Positions 1-8,591 are shown, counted from the stretch's first letter. The stretch is 64,000 nucleotides of DNA from Anaerocolumna sedimenticola (GCF_009931695.1 NZ_CP048000.1:2001501-2065500), one strand, 5' to 3'. Notes: generated by a model not told the origin, from the sequence alone. Made by a program: numbers and translations.

Positions 1-1
1 A

Positions 2-802
2 TTTAGAGAGGTATGTAAAAAGTTAACCAAAGGCGAAGGCCAGGATAAAGTATATGGTATGTTCTGGAACACTCAGCAAAACATTACTGAATATTGGCTG
101 TATCTGGCAATGCAGACTTTAGGCGGTAATCCTTTATACAAAGAAGGCGGTAAAGAAACTAATTTTGATAATGATGTTCTTAAGAAAACAGCTGAATTAG
201 TATACAATACAATGAATGTTGACAAAACAGCACCTACCCATGTGGACAGCATAACACAAAAATTAACTCAGGAAAGTATGTTTTTAACAGGACATTCGGC
301 TATGATAGTTGGAAATTGGGCAATTCGCAGCGTAAAAGATAAAGAGCAATATCCCCATGATTTTGTTACTGCATATGCACCTTATCCGGTTATTTCGAAA
401 GACCAGAGAAATTATGTATATGGTGGTTTAGGCGATGAGATCAGTATTAATCCCAAATCAGAAAATGTTGATGCCGCTTGGGAATTTGTGAAATGGTATA
501 CGCAAGATGGTGTGTCATCAATGGCAGCAGGCGGACGTATTGCATTGTGTAATAAAGTGGACAAGAATGTATTAGCTGAATCGTTCTCAAAAGGTGCAGA
601 GGATTTAATAGATATGGATTCTGCAAAAGCTCTCGTTTTCCCGGTAGGAGGTGAAAAACTTACGATACCGACGATAACAACCAGCTTACCGGAGATACAG
701 AAGATACTGGCAGAAGAAACAGAAGCTTATTTTACAGATCAAAAGGATCTTGATACAGCATTTGCGGATGCAAAATCCAGATCAGATGAATTATTAAAAT
801 AG
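2..802 (+). CDS. Sugar ABC transporter substrate-binding protein, C-terminal part (5' end outside window)
   Basis: The reading frame is open from base 2, so the gene starts upstream of the window and only about 266 C-terminal residues are visible. Phrases such as GDEISINPKSENVDAAWEFV followed by WYTQDGVSSMAAGGR are typical of the C-terminal lobe of family 1 extracellular solute-binding proteins, where the hinge helices follow a statement that the protein is run to the end of the list. The signal peptide and lipobox cannot be seen. It leads an operon with an esterase, two MalF/MalG-like permeases and an FAD oxidoreductase, so it probably captures an oligosaccharide or modified sugar at the outer face of the membrane. 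The substrate is not deducible. Confidence 0.88.
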   Translation, partial: FREVCKKLTKGEGQDKVYGMFWNTQQNITEYWLYLAMQTLGGNPLYKEGGKETNFDNDVLKKTAELVYNTMNVDKTAPTHVDSITQKLTQESMFLTGHSAMIVGNWAIRSVKDKEQYPHDFVTAYAPYPVISKDQRNYVYGGLGDEISINPKSENVDAAWEFVKWYTQDGVSSMAAGGRIALCNKVDKNVLAESFSKGAEDLIDMDSAKALVFPVGGEKLTIPTITTSLPEIQKILAEETEAYFTDQKDLDTAFADAKSRSDELLK

Positions 803-831
803 AAAAAAGGGAGGGGGTTCCCTCCTTTTTC
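803..831 (+). terminator. Hairpin with T-run after the binding-protein gene
   Basis: An A-run plus GGGAGG arm pairs with CCCTCC and a T-run immediately after the stop codon, with one bulged base. It probably causes partial termination so that the binding protein is made in excess over the downstream genes. Confidence 0.7.
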
Positions 832-867
832 TATTTTCACGAGAATCTTACAGAAAGGAAAATAACT

Positions 868-1692
868 ATGATACATGAGAAGATTGATATTAAAGTCAAT
901 AATAAAAAAGCCGCTTTGGTAACATATATACTTGATAATTTTGTGGAAATGGATTTAAACCGAAAACGGCCGGCGGTTATTATATGCCCTGGCGGTGGAT
1001 ATAGTTTTACTTCAAACAGAGAAGGAGAACCGGTCGCTATCGCTATGAATCAGAAAGGCTTCCATGCATTTATTCTGCACTATACAACAGAATACGGGAA
1101 TTTCCCTCAAGCCCTGTTAGAGTTGGCAAAAAGTATGGAATTAATTCGAGAGAATGCGGATAAGTGGCACATAGATAAAGAACAAGTGATAGTCTGTGGT
1201 TTTTCTGCCGGCGGTCATTTAGCAGCCAGTTTGGGGGTTTTCTGGAATAAAGATATCCTATATAATAAATTACATTGCCAGAAGGAAAAAATAAGACCGA
1301 ATGCTCTTTTACTCGCTTATCCCGTCATATCATCTGCTCAAAATAAACATCAAGCTTCTTTTCAGAATTTATTAGGAGAGGATAAAAGTAATCTCTTGGA
1401 AATGTTGTCTTTAGAGAAACAGGTTACAAAAGATGTTCCGCCTGCTTTTATTTGGCATACCTATACGGATAAGACGGTGCCGGTTGAGAATTCCTTATTA
1501 TTTGCAACGGAGTTGTGTAAGTATAAGATACCATTGGAACTTCATATTTATGGTGAGGGAAATCATGGGCTAAGCCTTGGAACAGAAGAAGTAAGTACTG
1601 AAAAGTTTGAGTGCAGACCAGAAATACAAAACTGGATTGATATGTTTTCAGTTTGGATAAAAAAATTAAAAGATATTAAAACAAATTCGTAA
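868..1692 (+). CDS. Alpha/beta hydrolase (esterase/lipase, possible sugar deacetylase)
   Basis: 274-aa alpha/beta hydrolase of the BD-FAE/Aes carboxylesterase kind. The oxyanion-hole loop is PGGGYSF (about residues 39-45). The nucleophile elbow is CGFSAGGHLA (Ser about 114). The likely acid is Asp in YTDKTVP and the likely catalytic His is in EGNHGLSL. There is no signal peptide, so it acts in the cytoplasm. It starts at ATG after AGAAAGGAAAA. Its place between a sugar-binding protein and the permeases suggests that it removes acetyl or other ester groups from the imported sugar; that role is inferred from position. The substrate is unknown. Confidence 0.85.
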   Translation: MIHEKIDIKVNNKKAALVTYILDNFVEMDLNRKRPAVIICPGGGYSFTSNREGEPVAIAMNQKGFHAFILHYTTEYGNFPQALLELAKSMELIRENADKWHIDKEQVIVCGFSAGGHLAASLGVFWNKDILYNKLHCQKEKIRPNALLLAYPVISSAQNKHQASFQNLLGEDKSNLLEMLSLEKQVTKDVPPAFIWHTYTDKTVPVENSLLFATELCKYKIPLELHIYGEGNHGLSLGTEEVSTEKFECRPEIQNWIDMFSVWIKKLKDIKTNS

Positions 1693-1744
1693 AATAATAA
1701 TTATTTTATAAAAAAGCGTACATCAATAAACAGATTATTATAAT

Positions 1745-1786
1745 AAAAAGACCATTTACTTCATGGATGTAAGTGATCTTTTTTTA
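1745..1786 (+). terminator. Imperfect hairpin with T-run between esterase and permease genes
   Basis: AAAAAGACC...TTACTT can fold against AAGTGATCTTTTTTT. The structure overlaps the upstream in-frame ATG at 1773 and is one reason for preferring the GTG at 1824 as start of the next gene. Confidence 0.5.
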
Positions 1787-1823
1787 TATACTTTTTATTA
1801 AGAAAAGAACAGGAGGTAAGATT

Positions 1824-2711
1824 GTGAAATTAAGCAGACAGACAAAAAAGGATATAGCAGGGTATGTTTTTATATTACCCAATTTAATAGGTGTCTTGCT
1901 ATTTACGTTTATTCCAATTGTATATTCCTTAATAATCAGCTTTACAGATTGGGATTTTACAAAAGGATTTGGTAATTGGAACTGGGTAGGATTTAAGAAT
2001 TTCCTGGATATATGGAAGGATAAGTGGTTTGTAGATTCCTTAAAAAATACAATCATTTTTGCGGTTTGTGTTGTATTATTCACCTTAGTAACAGCAATTA
2101 TATTAGCGGTTGTAATAGACCGATTCTGTTTCGCCAAAACGCCGATACGATTGGCATTATTTATGCCATACATCTCGAATGTTGTAGCGGTAGCGATCGT
2201 TTGGGTTATGATGTATTCACCCTGGGGGCCGTTTACGCAATTTGTTAAATCAATGGGTGTGAAAAATCCACCGCAGTGGCTGGGCGATTATAAATGGGCA
2301 CTGCCGGCGGTTATCATTATGACCGTATGGGGGGGAATTGGTTATGCAGTTATGATTTATACGTCAGCAATACAGGGATTACCTAAAGATGTGTATGAAG
2401 CAGCTGAGGTTGATGGTGCCGGAGAAATAACAAAATTTTTAAAATTAACCATTCCTTTTCTGTCACCAACAACATTTTTTCTAATAATAACAACACTGAT
2501 TTCTTCTTTTCAGGTATTTGCACCCATCCAGTTGATGACCAGAGGCGGCCCGGGTTCCTCTTCGTCCGTATTGGTATATTATATTTATCAATCTGCATTT
2601 AGCTTTTATAAAATGGGTTATGCATCGGCAATGTCATGGATTCTATTTATTCTCTTGTTTATAGTTACATTAATACAATGGAAAAATCAAAAGAAATGGG
2701 TTAGTTACTAG
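1824..2711 (+). CDS. Sugar ABC transporter permease, MalF/UgpA type
   Basis: 295-aa inner-membrane permease with six hydrophobic segments and the cytoplasmic EAA loop (YEAAEVDGAGEITKFLKLTIP) that docks on the ATPase. I chose GTG 1824 because AGGAGGT sits seven bases upstream. The longer frame from ATG 1773 would add 17 residues encoded in a terminator-like hairpin with no ribosome-binding site. It pairs with the next permease, eight bases after its stop. Family: MalF subfamily of carbohydrate uptake transporter 1. No ATPase gene is in the operon. Confidence 0.93.
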   Translation: MKLSRQTKKDIAGYVFILPNLIGVLLFTFIPIVYSLIISFTDWDFTKGFGNWNWVGFKNFLDIWKDKWFVDSLKNTIIFAVCVVLFTLVTAIILAVVIDRFCFAKTPIRLALFMPYISNVVAVAIVWVMMYSPWGPFTQFVKSMGVKNPPQWLGDYKWALPAVIIMTVWGGIGYAVMIYTSAIQGLPKDVYEAAEVDGAGEITKFLKLTIPFLSPTTFFLIITTLISSFQVFAPIQLMTRGGPGSSSSVLVYYIYQSAFSFYKMGYASAMSWILFILLFIVTLIQWKNQKKWVSY

Positions 2712-2721
2712 GAGGCAAGTG

Positions 2722-3609
2722 ATGATGGAAAAGAATAAGAAAAACAAAGAAATAATTTCATTAAAAAGCAAAGGTATATTAGTTAAAGTGCTTCTTACAA
2801 TAATCATAGCAATCATAGGAATTACAATGATTATTCCATTTATATGGATGTTAAGTGCTTCCATGAAAATATCGGCAGATGTAATGGAATTACCAATAAG
2901 GTGGATACCAAAAAGTTTTAATTTAAATAATTATAAAGAAGTATGGAACATTGGTGGAGGAGCAACAAGAGACTATCATTTTGGATTGGCTTATTTTAAT
3001 TCCTTAAAGATTGCATTTATAAATTTAATCGGTGCGGTTTTGACAAGTACTTTAGCTGGTTATGCTTTTGCAAAAATTGATTTTAGAGGACGAAATATAC
3101 TATTCCTTGGGTATCTTGCCACTATGATGATTCCATCTCAGGTTACATTAATACCTAAATTTGTAATGTTCAGTAAGATAAATTTACTGGGGACTCATCT
3201 TACTTTAATACTACCAGGAATTATTACAGTTACAGGAACATTTTTAATGAGACAGTATTTTATGCAGATTCCGGATGAGTTAAAAGAATCGGCATACATA
3301 GACGGAGCAAATGAATTCCAAATATGGGCACATATCATGGTACCTATTGCAAAACCATCTATGGCATCATTGGCCATGATTGTATTCCTGTGGAATTGGA
3401 ACAACTATCTGGATGCATTGGTATTCCTATCAAATTGGAGATTGTATACGATTCCGGTATCATTAACCAACTTCATTGAGGAAACTTCTACACAGTACAA
3501 TTTAGTTATGGCAGCATCAGCGTCAGCATTAATACCTGTTTTTATTGTATTTTTAGCGGGACAGAAATTCTTTGTAAAAGGGTTAATGTCCGGTGCAGTG
3601 AAAGGATAG
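2722..3609 (+). CDS. Carbohydrate ABC transporter permease, MalG/UgpE type
   Basis: Roughly 295-aa permease with about six membrane spans. The EAA loop reads KESAYIDGANEFQIWAHIMVP and the protein ends with the usual GLMSGAVKG. Three start codons (GTG 2719, ATG 2722, ATG 2725) follow GGAGG at 2711-2715; spacing favours 2722 or 2725. It forms the heterodimeric pore with the preceding MalF-type permease for the binding protein at the window start. Confidence 0.93.
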   Translation: MMEKNKKNKEIISLKSKGILVKVLLTIIIAIIGITMIIPFIWMLSASMKISADVMELPIRWIPKSFNLNNYKEVWNIGGGATRDYHFGLAYFNSLKIAFINLIGAVLTSTLAGYAFAKIDFRGRNILFLGYLATMMIPSQVTLIPKFVMFSKINLLGTHLTLILPGIITVTGTFLMRQYFMQIPDELKESAYIDGANEFQIWAHIMVPIAKPSMASLAMIVFLWNWNNYLDALVFLSNWRLYTIPVSLTNFIEETSTQYNLVMAASASALIPVFIVFLAGQKFFVKGLMSGAVKG

Positions 3610-3621
3610 TGGGTGATATAT

Positions 3622-5427
3622 ATGGATAAGAACAGAAATCATAACGAATATATTGTGAAAAAATACGATGTGGTAGTGGTTGGCGGAGGAATGGCAGGAA
3701 TCTGTGCAGCTATCGCTTCTGCCAGAAATGGAGCGCGTACAGTGCTTATTCAAAATCGGGCCGTACTTGGCGGCAATGCAAGCTCAGAGATACGCATGCA
3801 TATTTGTGGAGCTGATAGCCATATGAACCGTCCCAATGCCAGAGAAACCGGTATTATTGAAGAGATATTATTGGAAAACAGAAGCAGAAATCCATTGCAT
3901 TCATTTTCCATTCTTGATACGGTTAATTGGGAGATGGTAAAGTACCAGGAAAATCTGGAGTTATTTTTAAATACTCAAACGTTAGAAGTGATAACTCAAA
4001 ATAATGTAATTAAAAAAATATATGCTTTTCAGTGGACAACAGAAAAGTCTTATGAATTTCAAGGGAACATTTACATTGACTGCACAGGAGATGGGAATGT
4101 TGCTTATCAGGCAGGAGCAGAATGCCGAATGGGAAGAGAGGCAAGGAGTGAATTTGACGAAGAGTTCGCTCCGGAACAGGCAGATAAACATACGATGGGA
4201 AATACCATTATGTTCTGTGCTAAAGACACTGGGAAACCATCTAAATTTATAAAACCTTTCTGGGCATATGATATTACGGAAGAACAACTAAAGAACCGGG
4301 GACACAGTCATATGGTAAGTGCTATGGAAAACTATGGAGTGGATTCGGGTTACTGGTGGCTGGAACTTGGAGGAACCAAGGATGTCATTAAGGATGGAGA
4401 AGAAATACGGGATGAGTTATTAAAATATTTGTATGGAATTTGGGATCATATTAAGAATAAGGGCGATCACGGAGCGGAGAATTATGAATTAGAATGGGTT
4501 CAATTTCTGCCTGGTAAAAGAGAAAGTAGAAGAATTATGGGAGATTATATCTTAAAATATCAGGATCTTAAAGAATCCAGGGTATTTAAAGATGCTGTTG
4601 CTTATGGCGGCTGGCCGATGGATATGCATCCGCCGGAAGGGTTTATGTATTCAGGTGAAGCTACGAATTTTATTAAATTAAAAGATGTATACACCATTCC
4701 GTATCGGTGCTATTATTCAAAAAATATAGAAAATCTTATGATGGCCGGAAGAAATATCAGCGCCACACATATGGCATTTGGCTCAATCAGAGTTATGGCT
4801 ACTTGTGCAGTGGGCGGGCAGGCAGTAGGAACAGCGGCAGCCTTAGCAGTGGCTAAAGGATGTATACCAAGGGAAATAGGAGCTGACATTGAGAAACTTC
4901 AGCAAAAACTTTTAAAAGATGATTGTTATATTCCCTCTGTCTATAATAAAGATGAAAATGATATCGCACGGCATTCTAAAGTAACAGCATCCTCTTGGCT
5001 GAAAGGTTATGAGCCGGAACTTGTTATTAATGGAATGTCAAGGACGGTAAAAGATGAAAATAATTGTTGGAAATCAATGGAAATCTCTAAAACAGGGGAA
5101 TGGTTAACATTGGCTTTTAAACCGTTGGAAATATCAGAAATCATTTTAAAGTTTGACTCTAACTTATCTCAAGAAATCATGATTTCGCTTTCCAAGGTCA
5201 CAAGAGATATGCAAAGACCCGGAATACCGCAAACTTTGGTTAAAGATTATAGCATTCATTTTTATATGGATCAAAAGGAAGTTTTCTCACAAAAAGTTAA
5301 GGATAACCATCAGAGAGTTAATAAATTAACATTTACAGAATCAATTAGGGCAGATAAGATTACACTTTGTATAAATTCTACTCATGGATGTAAAGATGTA
5401 ACTATTTATGAAGTACGGATATATTAA
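3622..5427 (+). CDS. FAD-dependent oxidoreductase with C-terminal galactose-binding-like domain
   Basis: About 601 aa. The N-terminus carries a Rossmann FAD-binding motif (VVVVGGGMAGICAA, about residues 13-26) followed by GGNASSEIRMH, which is typical of the FAD_oxidored (PF12831-like) family found in sugar-utilisation operons. A second nucleotide-contact region is MAGRNISATHMAFGS. Residues about 435-601 look like a discoidin/F5-8-type carbohydrate-binding sandwich (TASSWLKGYEPELVINGMSR). ATG 3622 is taken as start; GTG 3613 in the same frame is an alternative. It is four to twelve bases after the permease, so it is the last gene of the operon. It probably oxidises the imported, de-esterified sugar; the substrate is unknown. 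Confidence 0.85.
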   Translation: MDKNRNHNEYIVKKYDVVVVGGGMAGICAAIASARNGARTVLIQNRAVLGGNASSEIRMHICGADSHMNRPNARETGIIEEILLENRSRNPLHSFSILDTVNWEMVKYQENLELFLNTQTLEVITQNNVIKKIYAFQWTTEKSYEFQGNIYIDCTGDGNVAYQAGAECRMGREARSEFDEEFAPEQADKHTMGNTIMFCAKDTGKPSKFIKPFWAYDITEEQLKNRGHSHMVSAMENYGVDSGYWWLELGGTKDVIKDGEEIRDELLKYLYGIWDHIKNKGDHGAENYELEWVQFLPGKRESRRIMGDYILKYQDLKESRVFKDAVAYGGWPMDMHPPEGFMYSGEATNFIKLKDVYTIPYRCYYSKNIENLMMAGRNISATHMAFGSIRVMATCAVGGQAVGTAAALAVAKGCIPREIGADIEKLQQKLLKDDCYIPSVYNKDENDIARHSKVTASSWLKGYEPELVINGMSRTVKDENNCWKSMEISKTGEWLTLAFKPLEISEIILKFDSNLSQEIMISLSKVTRDMQRPGIPQTLVKDYSIHFYMDQKEVFSQKVKDNHQRVNKLTFTESIRADKITLCINSTHGCKDVTIYEVRIY

Positions 5428-5745
5428 AGTTAATGATGTTTAATTCTGCATACAGGCTTTAAGAGAATATGTAAAACCGTTATTGTTCACGCCACTGAAA
5501 AAAGCAGCAGTTTCGTGAACAATAACACGTTTTTCGAAACACACAAAACGAGGAGACAGCGTTTCTATGCTGCAATTCTCCGGTTTTCTGTGACAATACA
5601 CACAAAAAAACACGTGACGTTGTTGCCTGTGAACAGTGACAAAAACCCAGTCATTTTATGCATAGTTGGAAAAATTTTCTTGATTTTATTAGCGGTTAAT
5701 TGTATACTCAACTTATAGTCCGTTTTTGTAAACGCTGTAAGCACT
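5428..5745. other. Intergenic region without a credible gene; inverted repeats
   Basis: About 320 bases between the oxidoreductase and the first repeat module. It holds a perfect 13-bp inverted repeat (5479-5491 and 5514-5526) and several weaker palindromes. The short frames here lack ribosome-binding sites and family features. Confidence 0.5.
5479..5526. repeat. Perfect 13-bp inverted repeat with 22-nt loop
   Basis: GTTATTGTTCACG (5479-5491) is matched by CGTGAACAATAAC (5514-5526). There is no T-run on either side, so it is not a standard terminator. It lies between an operon end and an IS91-type element and could be an element end or an operator. Confidence 0.6.
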
Positions 5746-5806
5746 ACTTGCCGATAGGCAAGTTTTTTATTTATTAGGAAAGTTCTCCTCCGGAGAACCT
5801 GTGTAT
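5746..5806 (+). repeat. Partial copy of the multi-hairpin repeat (left of the IS91-like element)
   Basis: ACTTGCC-GATA-GGCAAGT with a T6 run (a good terminator) is followed by TATTTATTAGGAAAGTTCTCC and a second hairpin, GTTCTCC-TCC-GGAGAAC. The order terminator, TAT..NTAGGAAAGTTC, hairpin matches the larger repeat loci at 25075-25341 and 50688-50996. Confidence 0.6.
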
Positions 5807-5811
5807 TAAAT

Positions 5812-5832
5812 ATGCCCGCTAAAAGCGGGCAT
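5812..5832. terminator. Strong hairpin at the 3' end of the IS91-like transcript
   Basis: ATGCCCGCT (5812-5820) and AGCGGGCAT (5824-5832) form a perfect 9-bp stem, 18 bases beyond the stop codon of the 59-aa minus-strand ORF. It may be a terminator for the minus transcript or the hairpin of the IS terminus (IS91 elements carry a hairpin near the terIS end). Confidence 0.55.
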
Positions 5833-5850
5833 AGGAAACAGACGATATTG

Positions 5851-6030
5851 CTAGAAGATATAAAAACCTTCTTCAAATTCGTCCTCATCAAGGTCCTCAT
5901 CCTCGGTAAGAAAATAATGCATGTCGAGCAGATCAGAATCAGTCATGTTCCGAACAAGCTTAGCCGTCATTCCTTCTGGAGGATTTTTGATATAGTTTTG
6001 TCTGAGTTCCTCTAGTTGTTTTGGATCCAT
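5851..6030 (-). CDS. Small acidic protein of 59 aa downstream of the IS91-like transposase
   Basis: A 59-aa frame on the minus strand, starting at ATG 6030 after a good GGGAGG site eight bases upstream. It begins MDPKQLEELRQNYIKNPPEG and ends in a strongly acidic run (TEDEDLDEDEFEEGFYIF). It lies 55 bases after the transposase in the same direction, so it is probably cotranscribed. I recognise no named domain. Its clean ribosome-binding site and position suggest a real accessory gene of the element, for example a transposition modulator or a DNA mimic, but this is inference. Confidence 0.65.
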   Translation of the reverse strand: MDPKQLEELRQNYIKNPPEGMTAKLVRNMTDSDLLDMHYFLTEDEDLDEDEFEEGFYIF

Positions 6031-6085
6031 TAGTAGTGCCTCCCATCTTAGAATGATTTAAGTATGGACCAGATGGGATAGAAAA

Positions 6086-7261
6086 TCAAGTAACTTTACC
6101 GCTGGAGCGGCAGTGAAACTTTGCCATTGCCCTTTCGTAAAGTTCAACTAGAGATACACGTTTGTGGTTAAAGTAGAGTTCCAGAAACTCCATGGTATGA
6201 TTGCACTTTGGACATTTTAAAGGATCGTAACCAAAGGACAAAAGAATAAGGTTACGCCATTTATTAAAATCCAGAATTATCTTGTGTTTGGATTTTGGTA
6301 CAGCTTTGGTAAGGCTTTTATCTAACTCGCGATGACGAGCATAAAGACCATAATAGCGCGTCATCTTAAAGTTCTTTTCGGGGATGTGTTGGATAAGAAG
6401 CTTAATAAAATCTAATACAGGAATTGTTTTCTGAACATAAGAATTATCCTCATGTTTGTTATAATGAAAAGTTACATTTTCACCATCGTAGGAGTCAATT
6501 CTTGAAGTAGCAATAACAGGACGACTAAGATAGCGACTGATATATTTTACAACGGTATTAGGGTCACAAAGATTTGGTCTTGCGTAAACATAGAAACCAT
6601 TTTTATCTTTCTTGTAGATGGCGGCCTTGGTTTTTTTGAAAGATGGACCGATATGCTTCTCCATTTCATTAAGAAGAGCGGTCTGAAAAGCTTTTCTAAA
6701 ATAAGAGTAATTAAAATGTTTTACAACACGCCAGAATCCATCATCGGAGAATCCACCTTCGGTAAGTAGACAGTGAATGTGAGGATTCCATTCAAGAGGA
6801 CGGCCAAAAGTATGTAGAACACAGACAAAACCGGGAACATAGTTCTTACTTTTGTTCATCTTGTGGAACAGTTCAAGAACAACGCTACGGACCGCCTGGA
6901 AAAGACAGTTAAGAAGGGAACGGTCTTCCAAAAAGAAGTGACGAAGTTCTTCATCAATAGTAAAAACACAGTGGCGGTGAGTGCAACGAATTAACTTAAA
7001 AGATATCGTGGTAGAACGATCGTTGGAGTATTTGCTGCCACAGGTAGGGCAAAACTTGGAGTGACAGCGGAAAGGAACGAATTTAAGTTCACCGCAATGG
7101 GAACAGCCGTACATGGCACCACCAAAGGAAGGATCGCCGCAGTTAATCATCTTTTCAATGTTTTCCATAACAACATGACGAGGATGAAGAGAATATTTAA
7201 TTATTTCATAATTGTCATTGAAAATCTTCTGTAATATATTCATATGACTATTATGAAACAA
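6086..7261 (-). CDS. IS91 family transposase (HUH, rolling-circle type)
   Basis: 391-aa transposase of the IS91/IS801 type. The N-terminus carries the zinc-binding region CSHCGELKFVPFRCHSKFCPTCGSKY (CxxC..C..CxxC). The metal-binding HUH motif is in EWNPHIHCLLTEGG (about residues 159-172). The catalytic tyrosine region is VVKYISRYLSRPVIA, with two tyrosines spaced as in Y2 enzymes. A further CPKC motif is near the C-terminus. Full length with no disruption. The enzyme would nick single-stranded ends and move the element by a rolling-circle mechanism. The start has no clear ribosome-binding site; M7 (base 7243) is an alternative. Confidence 0.9.
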   Translation of the reverse strand: MFHNSHMNILQKIFNDNYEIIKYSLHPRHVVMENIEKMINCGDPSFGGAMYGCSHCGELKFVPFRCHSKFCPTCGSKYSNDRSTTISFKLIRCTHRHCVFTIDEELRHFFLEDRSLLNCLFQAVRSVVLELFHKMNKSKNYVPGFVCVLHTFGRPLEWNPHIHCLLTEGGFSDDGFWRVVKHFNYSYFRKAFQTALLNEMEKHIGPSFKKTKAAIYKKDKNGFYVYARPNLCDPNTVVKYISRYLSRPVIATSRIDSYDGENVTFHYNKHEDNSYVQKTIPVLDFIKLLIQHIPEKNFKMTRYYGLYARHRELDKSLTKAVPKSKHKIILDFNKWRNLILLSFGYDPLKCPKCNHTMEFLELYFNHKRVSLVELYERAMAKFHCRSSGKVT

Positions 7262-7288
7262 AATGACAAAAAAAGAAACCCCCAGATT

Positions 7289-7306
7289 CCCCTCATGAAT
7301 GAGGGG
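7289..7306. repeat. Perfect hairpin CCCCTCAT-GA-ATGAGGGG upstream of the transposase
   Basis: 8-bp stem with a two-base loop, 27 bases upstream of the transposase start; outer CCCC/GGGG blocks can extend it. It may be the origin-side structure of the element or a block against read-through. Confidence 0.55.
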
Positions 7307-7320
7307 CTAGGGGAGTTGAT

Positions 7321-7350
7321 GTGTCGAAGACACTTTTTTATGCAATAGGA
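7321..7350 (+). repeat. Partial copy of the multi-hairpin repeat (right of the IS91-like element)
   Basis: GTGTC-GAA-GACAC with a T6 run is followed by ATGCAATAGGA. The stretch TTTTTTATGCAATAGGA is identical to 25116-25132, the core of the large repeat locus upstream of the heparinase-like gene. The remaining 190 bases up to the next gene hold nothing I can name. Confidence 0.6.
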
Positions 7351-7538
7351 GCGTGTAAAGCGAAGCGGAAAGGTGTGGTTTGGAACTGGAGAAGACCCTA
7401 CCTGCCAGCATATGATAGAGAAGATGCGTATAAGCAGTGCGACTTAAGGAAGATAAACATTATCAAAACAAGGATGGAACCTTTTTAACATCAGTGAAAT
7501 ATATTGGAGGATAAAAGCAGAGAGAATCTGAATCAAAT

Positions 7539-8591
7539 ATGCCATTACAACAGTCCGGTATTTTTAATTCACCAGAAGAAACTTTAGATTTTTGTCCAGG
7601 TACTTTCTACATAGATATATGCCGTATTGGTAATGCGGATTCTTTTTTACTTTGGAAGAATACCGATTTTATGCTTGTAGATACCGGTAATTCTATAAAT
7701 GCAGCAGATATCATAGGTCTATTGATAAAAAGGCAGGTTACCCGTTTAAAGGCTTTGACGATTACACATTTTGACAGTGATCATATGGGGGCATATCTGT
7801 CAATTATTGATTACATGAATTCTATAAAACGGAGTTTAACCGCACAAACCATAGAACATATCTATGCAAGAAAATATACAGCAGCGCAATTAGATATAAT
7901 TCCAAAAGACCGGTATAAAAATTATGTTAAGTTTATTAATGGTATTTTAAGATATCTAAATCGTTATGAAGAAGAATTTGATTTAGAGGTTTTACCGGAA
8001 CCGGGTACTTTAGCTGCCAAAGCAGAAGATTTATTTGGTGCAGGTGCCGGGTTATGGATCTTTCCGTATAAAACTAATTTAAACAGTCATTTAAGTCTTG
8101 ATGATACGGTTCAAATCTGGTGGCTCAACCGATTTGACTCCTATCTGAAAGCGGGGGTATCGGCAAAAACTATGGCTGGGAATATAAATAATGATTCTCT
8201 TATTTTCAAAGTAATCTATAGTGATAAATCGGTTTTATTTCTAGGCGATATGGGTCAAAGCGGTTTAAATGATCTACTTCTTTATAATTCGTTTTATCTT
8301 AGAAGTGACATTATAAAAATAGCACATCATGGTCATAAACTCAGTTCACCAAAATACTTTATAGAAGAAGTCTGTCCTGTTATTTCTCTGGTCACTACAA
8401 CGCTTAAATCGGCTCCGGATAATGCTGCATTTGGTAACAGGCTGGAAGAACTTATCTCTGAGAACATCAATTTCGGTACAATCGTTTTCTCCGGCGATGT
8501 AAGAGGAGATTATTCGACAATAGCAATCCGATATGTTGAGCCTAAAATCTTTACAGCTAATACATCCATTATAGGTTATCGGCCGTGGTAG
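7539..8591 (+). CDS. Metallo-beta-lactamase-fold hydrolase (ComEC/Rec2-like)
   Basis: 350 aa. The metal-ligand signature THFDSDHMGA (about residues 86-95) is HxDxDH, as in stand-alone ComEC-like hydrolases. Other ligands are Asp in LVDTGNS, LGDMG and the His pair in KIAHHGHKLSS. There is no membrane segment. ATG 7539 is the only start after an upstream stop at 7512, but GGAGG is about 30 bases away, so initiation is uncertain and the true 5' end may have been lost to the adjacent IS insertion. Function is unknown; related proteins are nucleases or phosphodiesterases. Confidence 0.8.
   Translation: MPLQQSGIFNSPEETLDFCPGTFYIDICRIGNADSFLLWKNTDFMLVDTGNSINAADIIGLLIKRQVTRLKALTITHFDSDHMGAYLSIIDYMNSIKRSLTAQTIEHIYARKYTAAQLDIIPKDRYKNYVKFINGILRYLNRYEEEFDLEVLPEPGTLAAKAEDLFGAGAGLWIFPYKTNLNSHLSLDDTVQIWWLNRFDSYLKAGVSAKTMAGNINNDSLIFKVIYSDKSVLFLGDMGQSGLNDLLLYNSFYLRSDIIKIAHHGHKLSSPKYFIEEVCPVISLVTTTLKSAPDNAAFGNRLEELISENINFGTIVFSGDVRGDYSTIAIRYVEPKIFTANTSIIGYRPW

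Larger units (their letters stand above)
5812..7480 (-). mobile_element. IS91-like insertion element (approximate limits)
   Basis: The transposase, its 59-aa companion and hairpins on both sides (5812-5832 and 7289-7306) form one unit. IS91 elements have no terminal inverted repeats and make no target duplication, so the exact ends cannot be set from this copy. Partial copies of a multi-hairpin repeat lie on both sides (5746-5806 and 7321-7350), so the element may have entered or carried such a repeat. Confidence 0.5.

Noticed and set aside
1784-2173. Minus-strand frame of 129 codons
   Set aside because: Antisense to the MalF-type permease; a shadow frame.
5727-5742. TGTAAACGCTGTAA, close to a CcpA cre site
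   Set aside because: One mismatch to the consensus and no gene downstream that it could control.
5565-5900. Minus-strand frame of 111 codons overlapping the end of the 59-aa ORF
   Set aside because: No ribosome-binding site, no family features and it crosses hairpin repeats.
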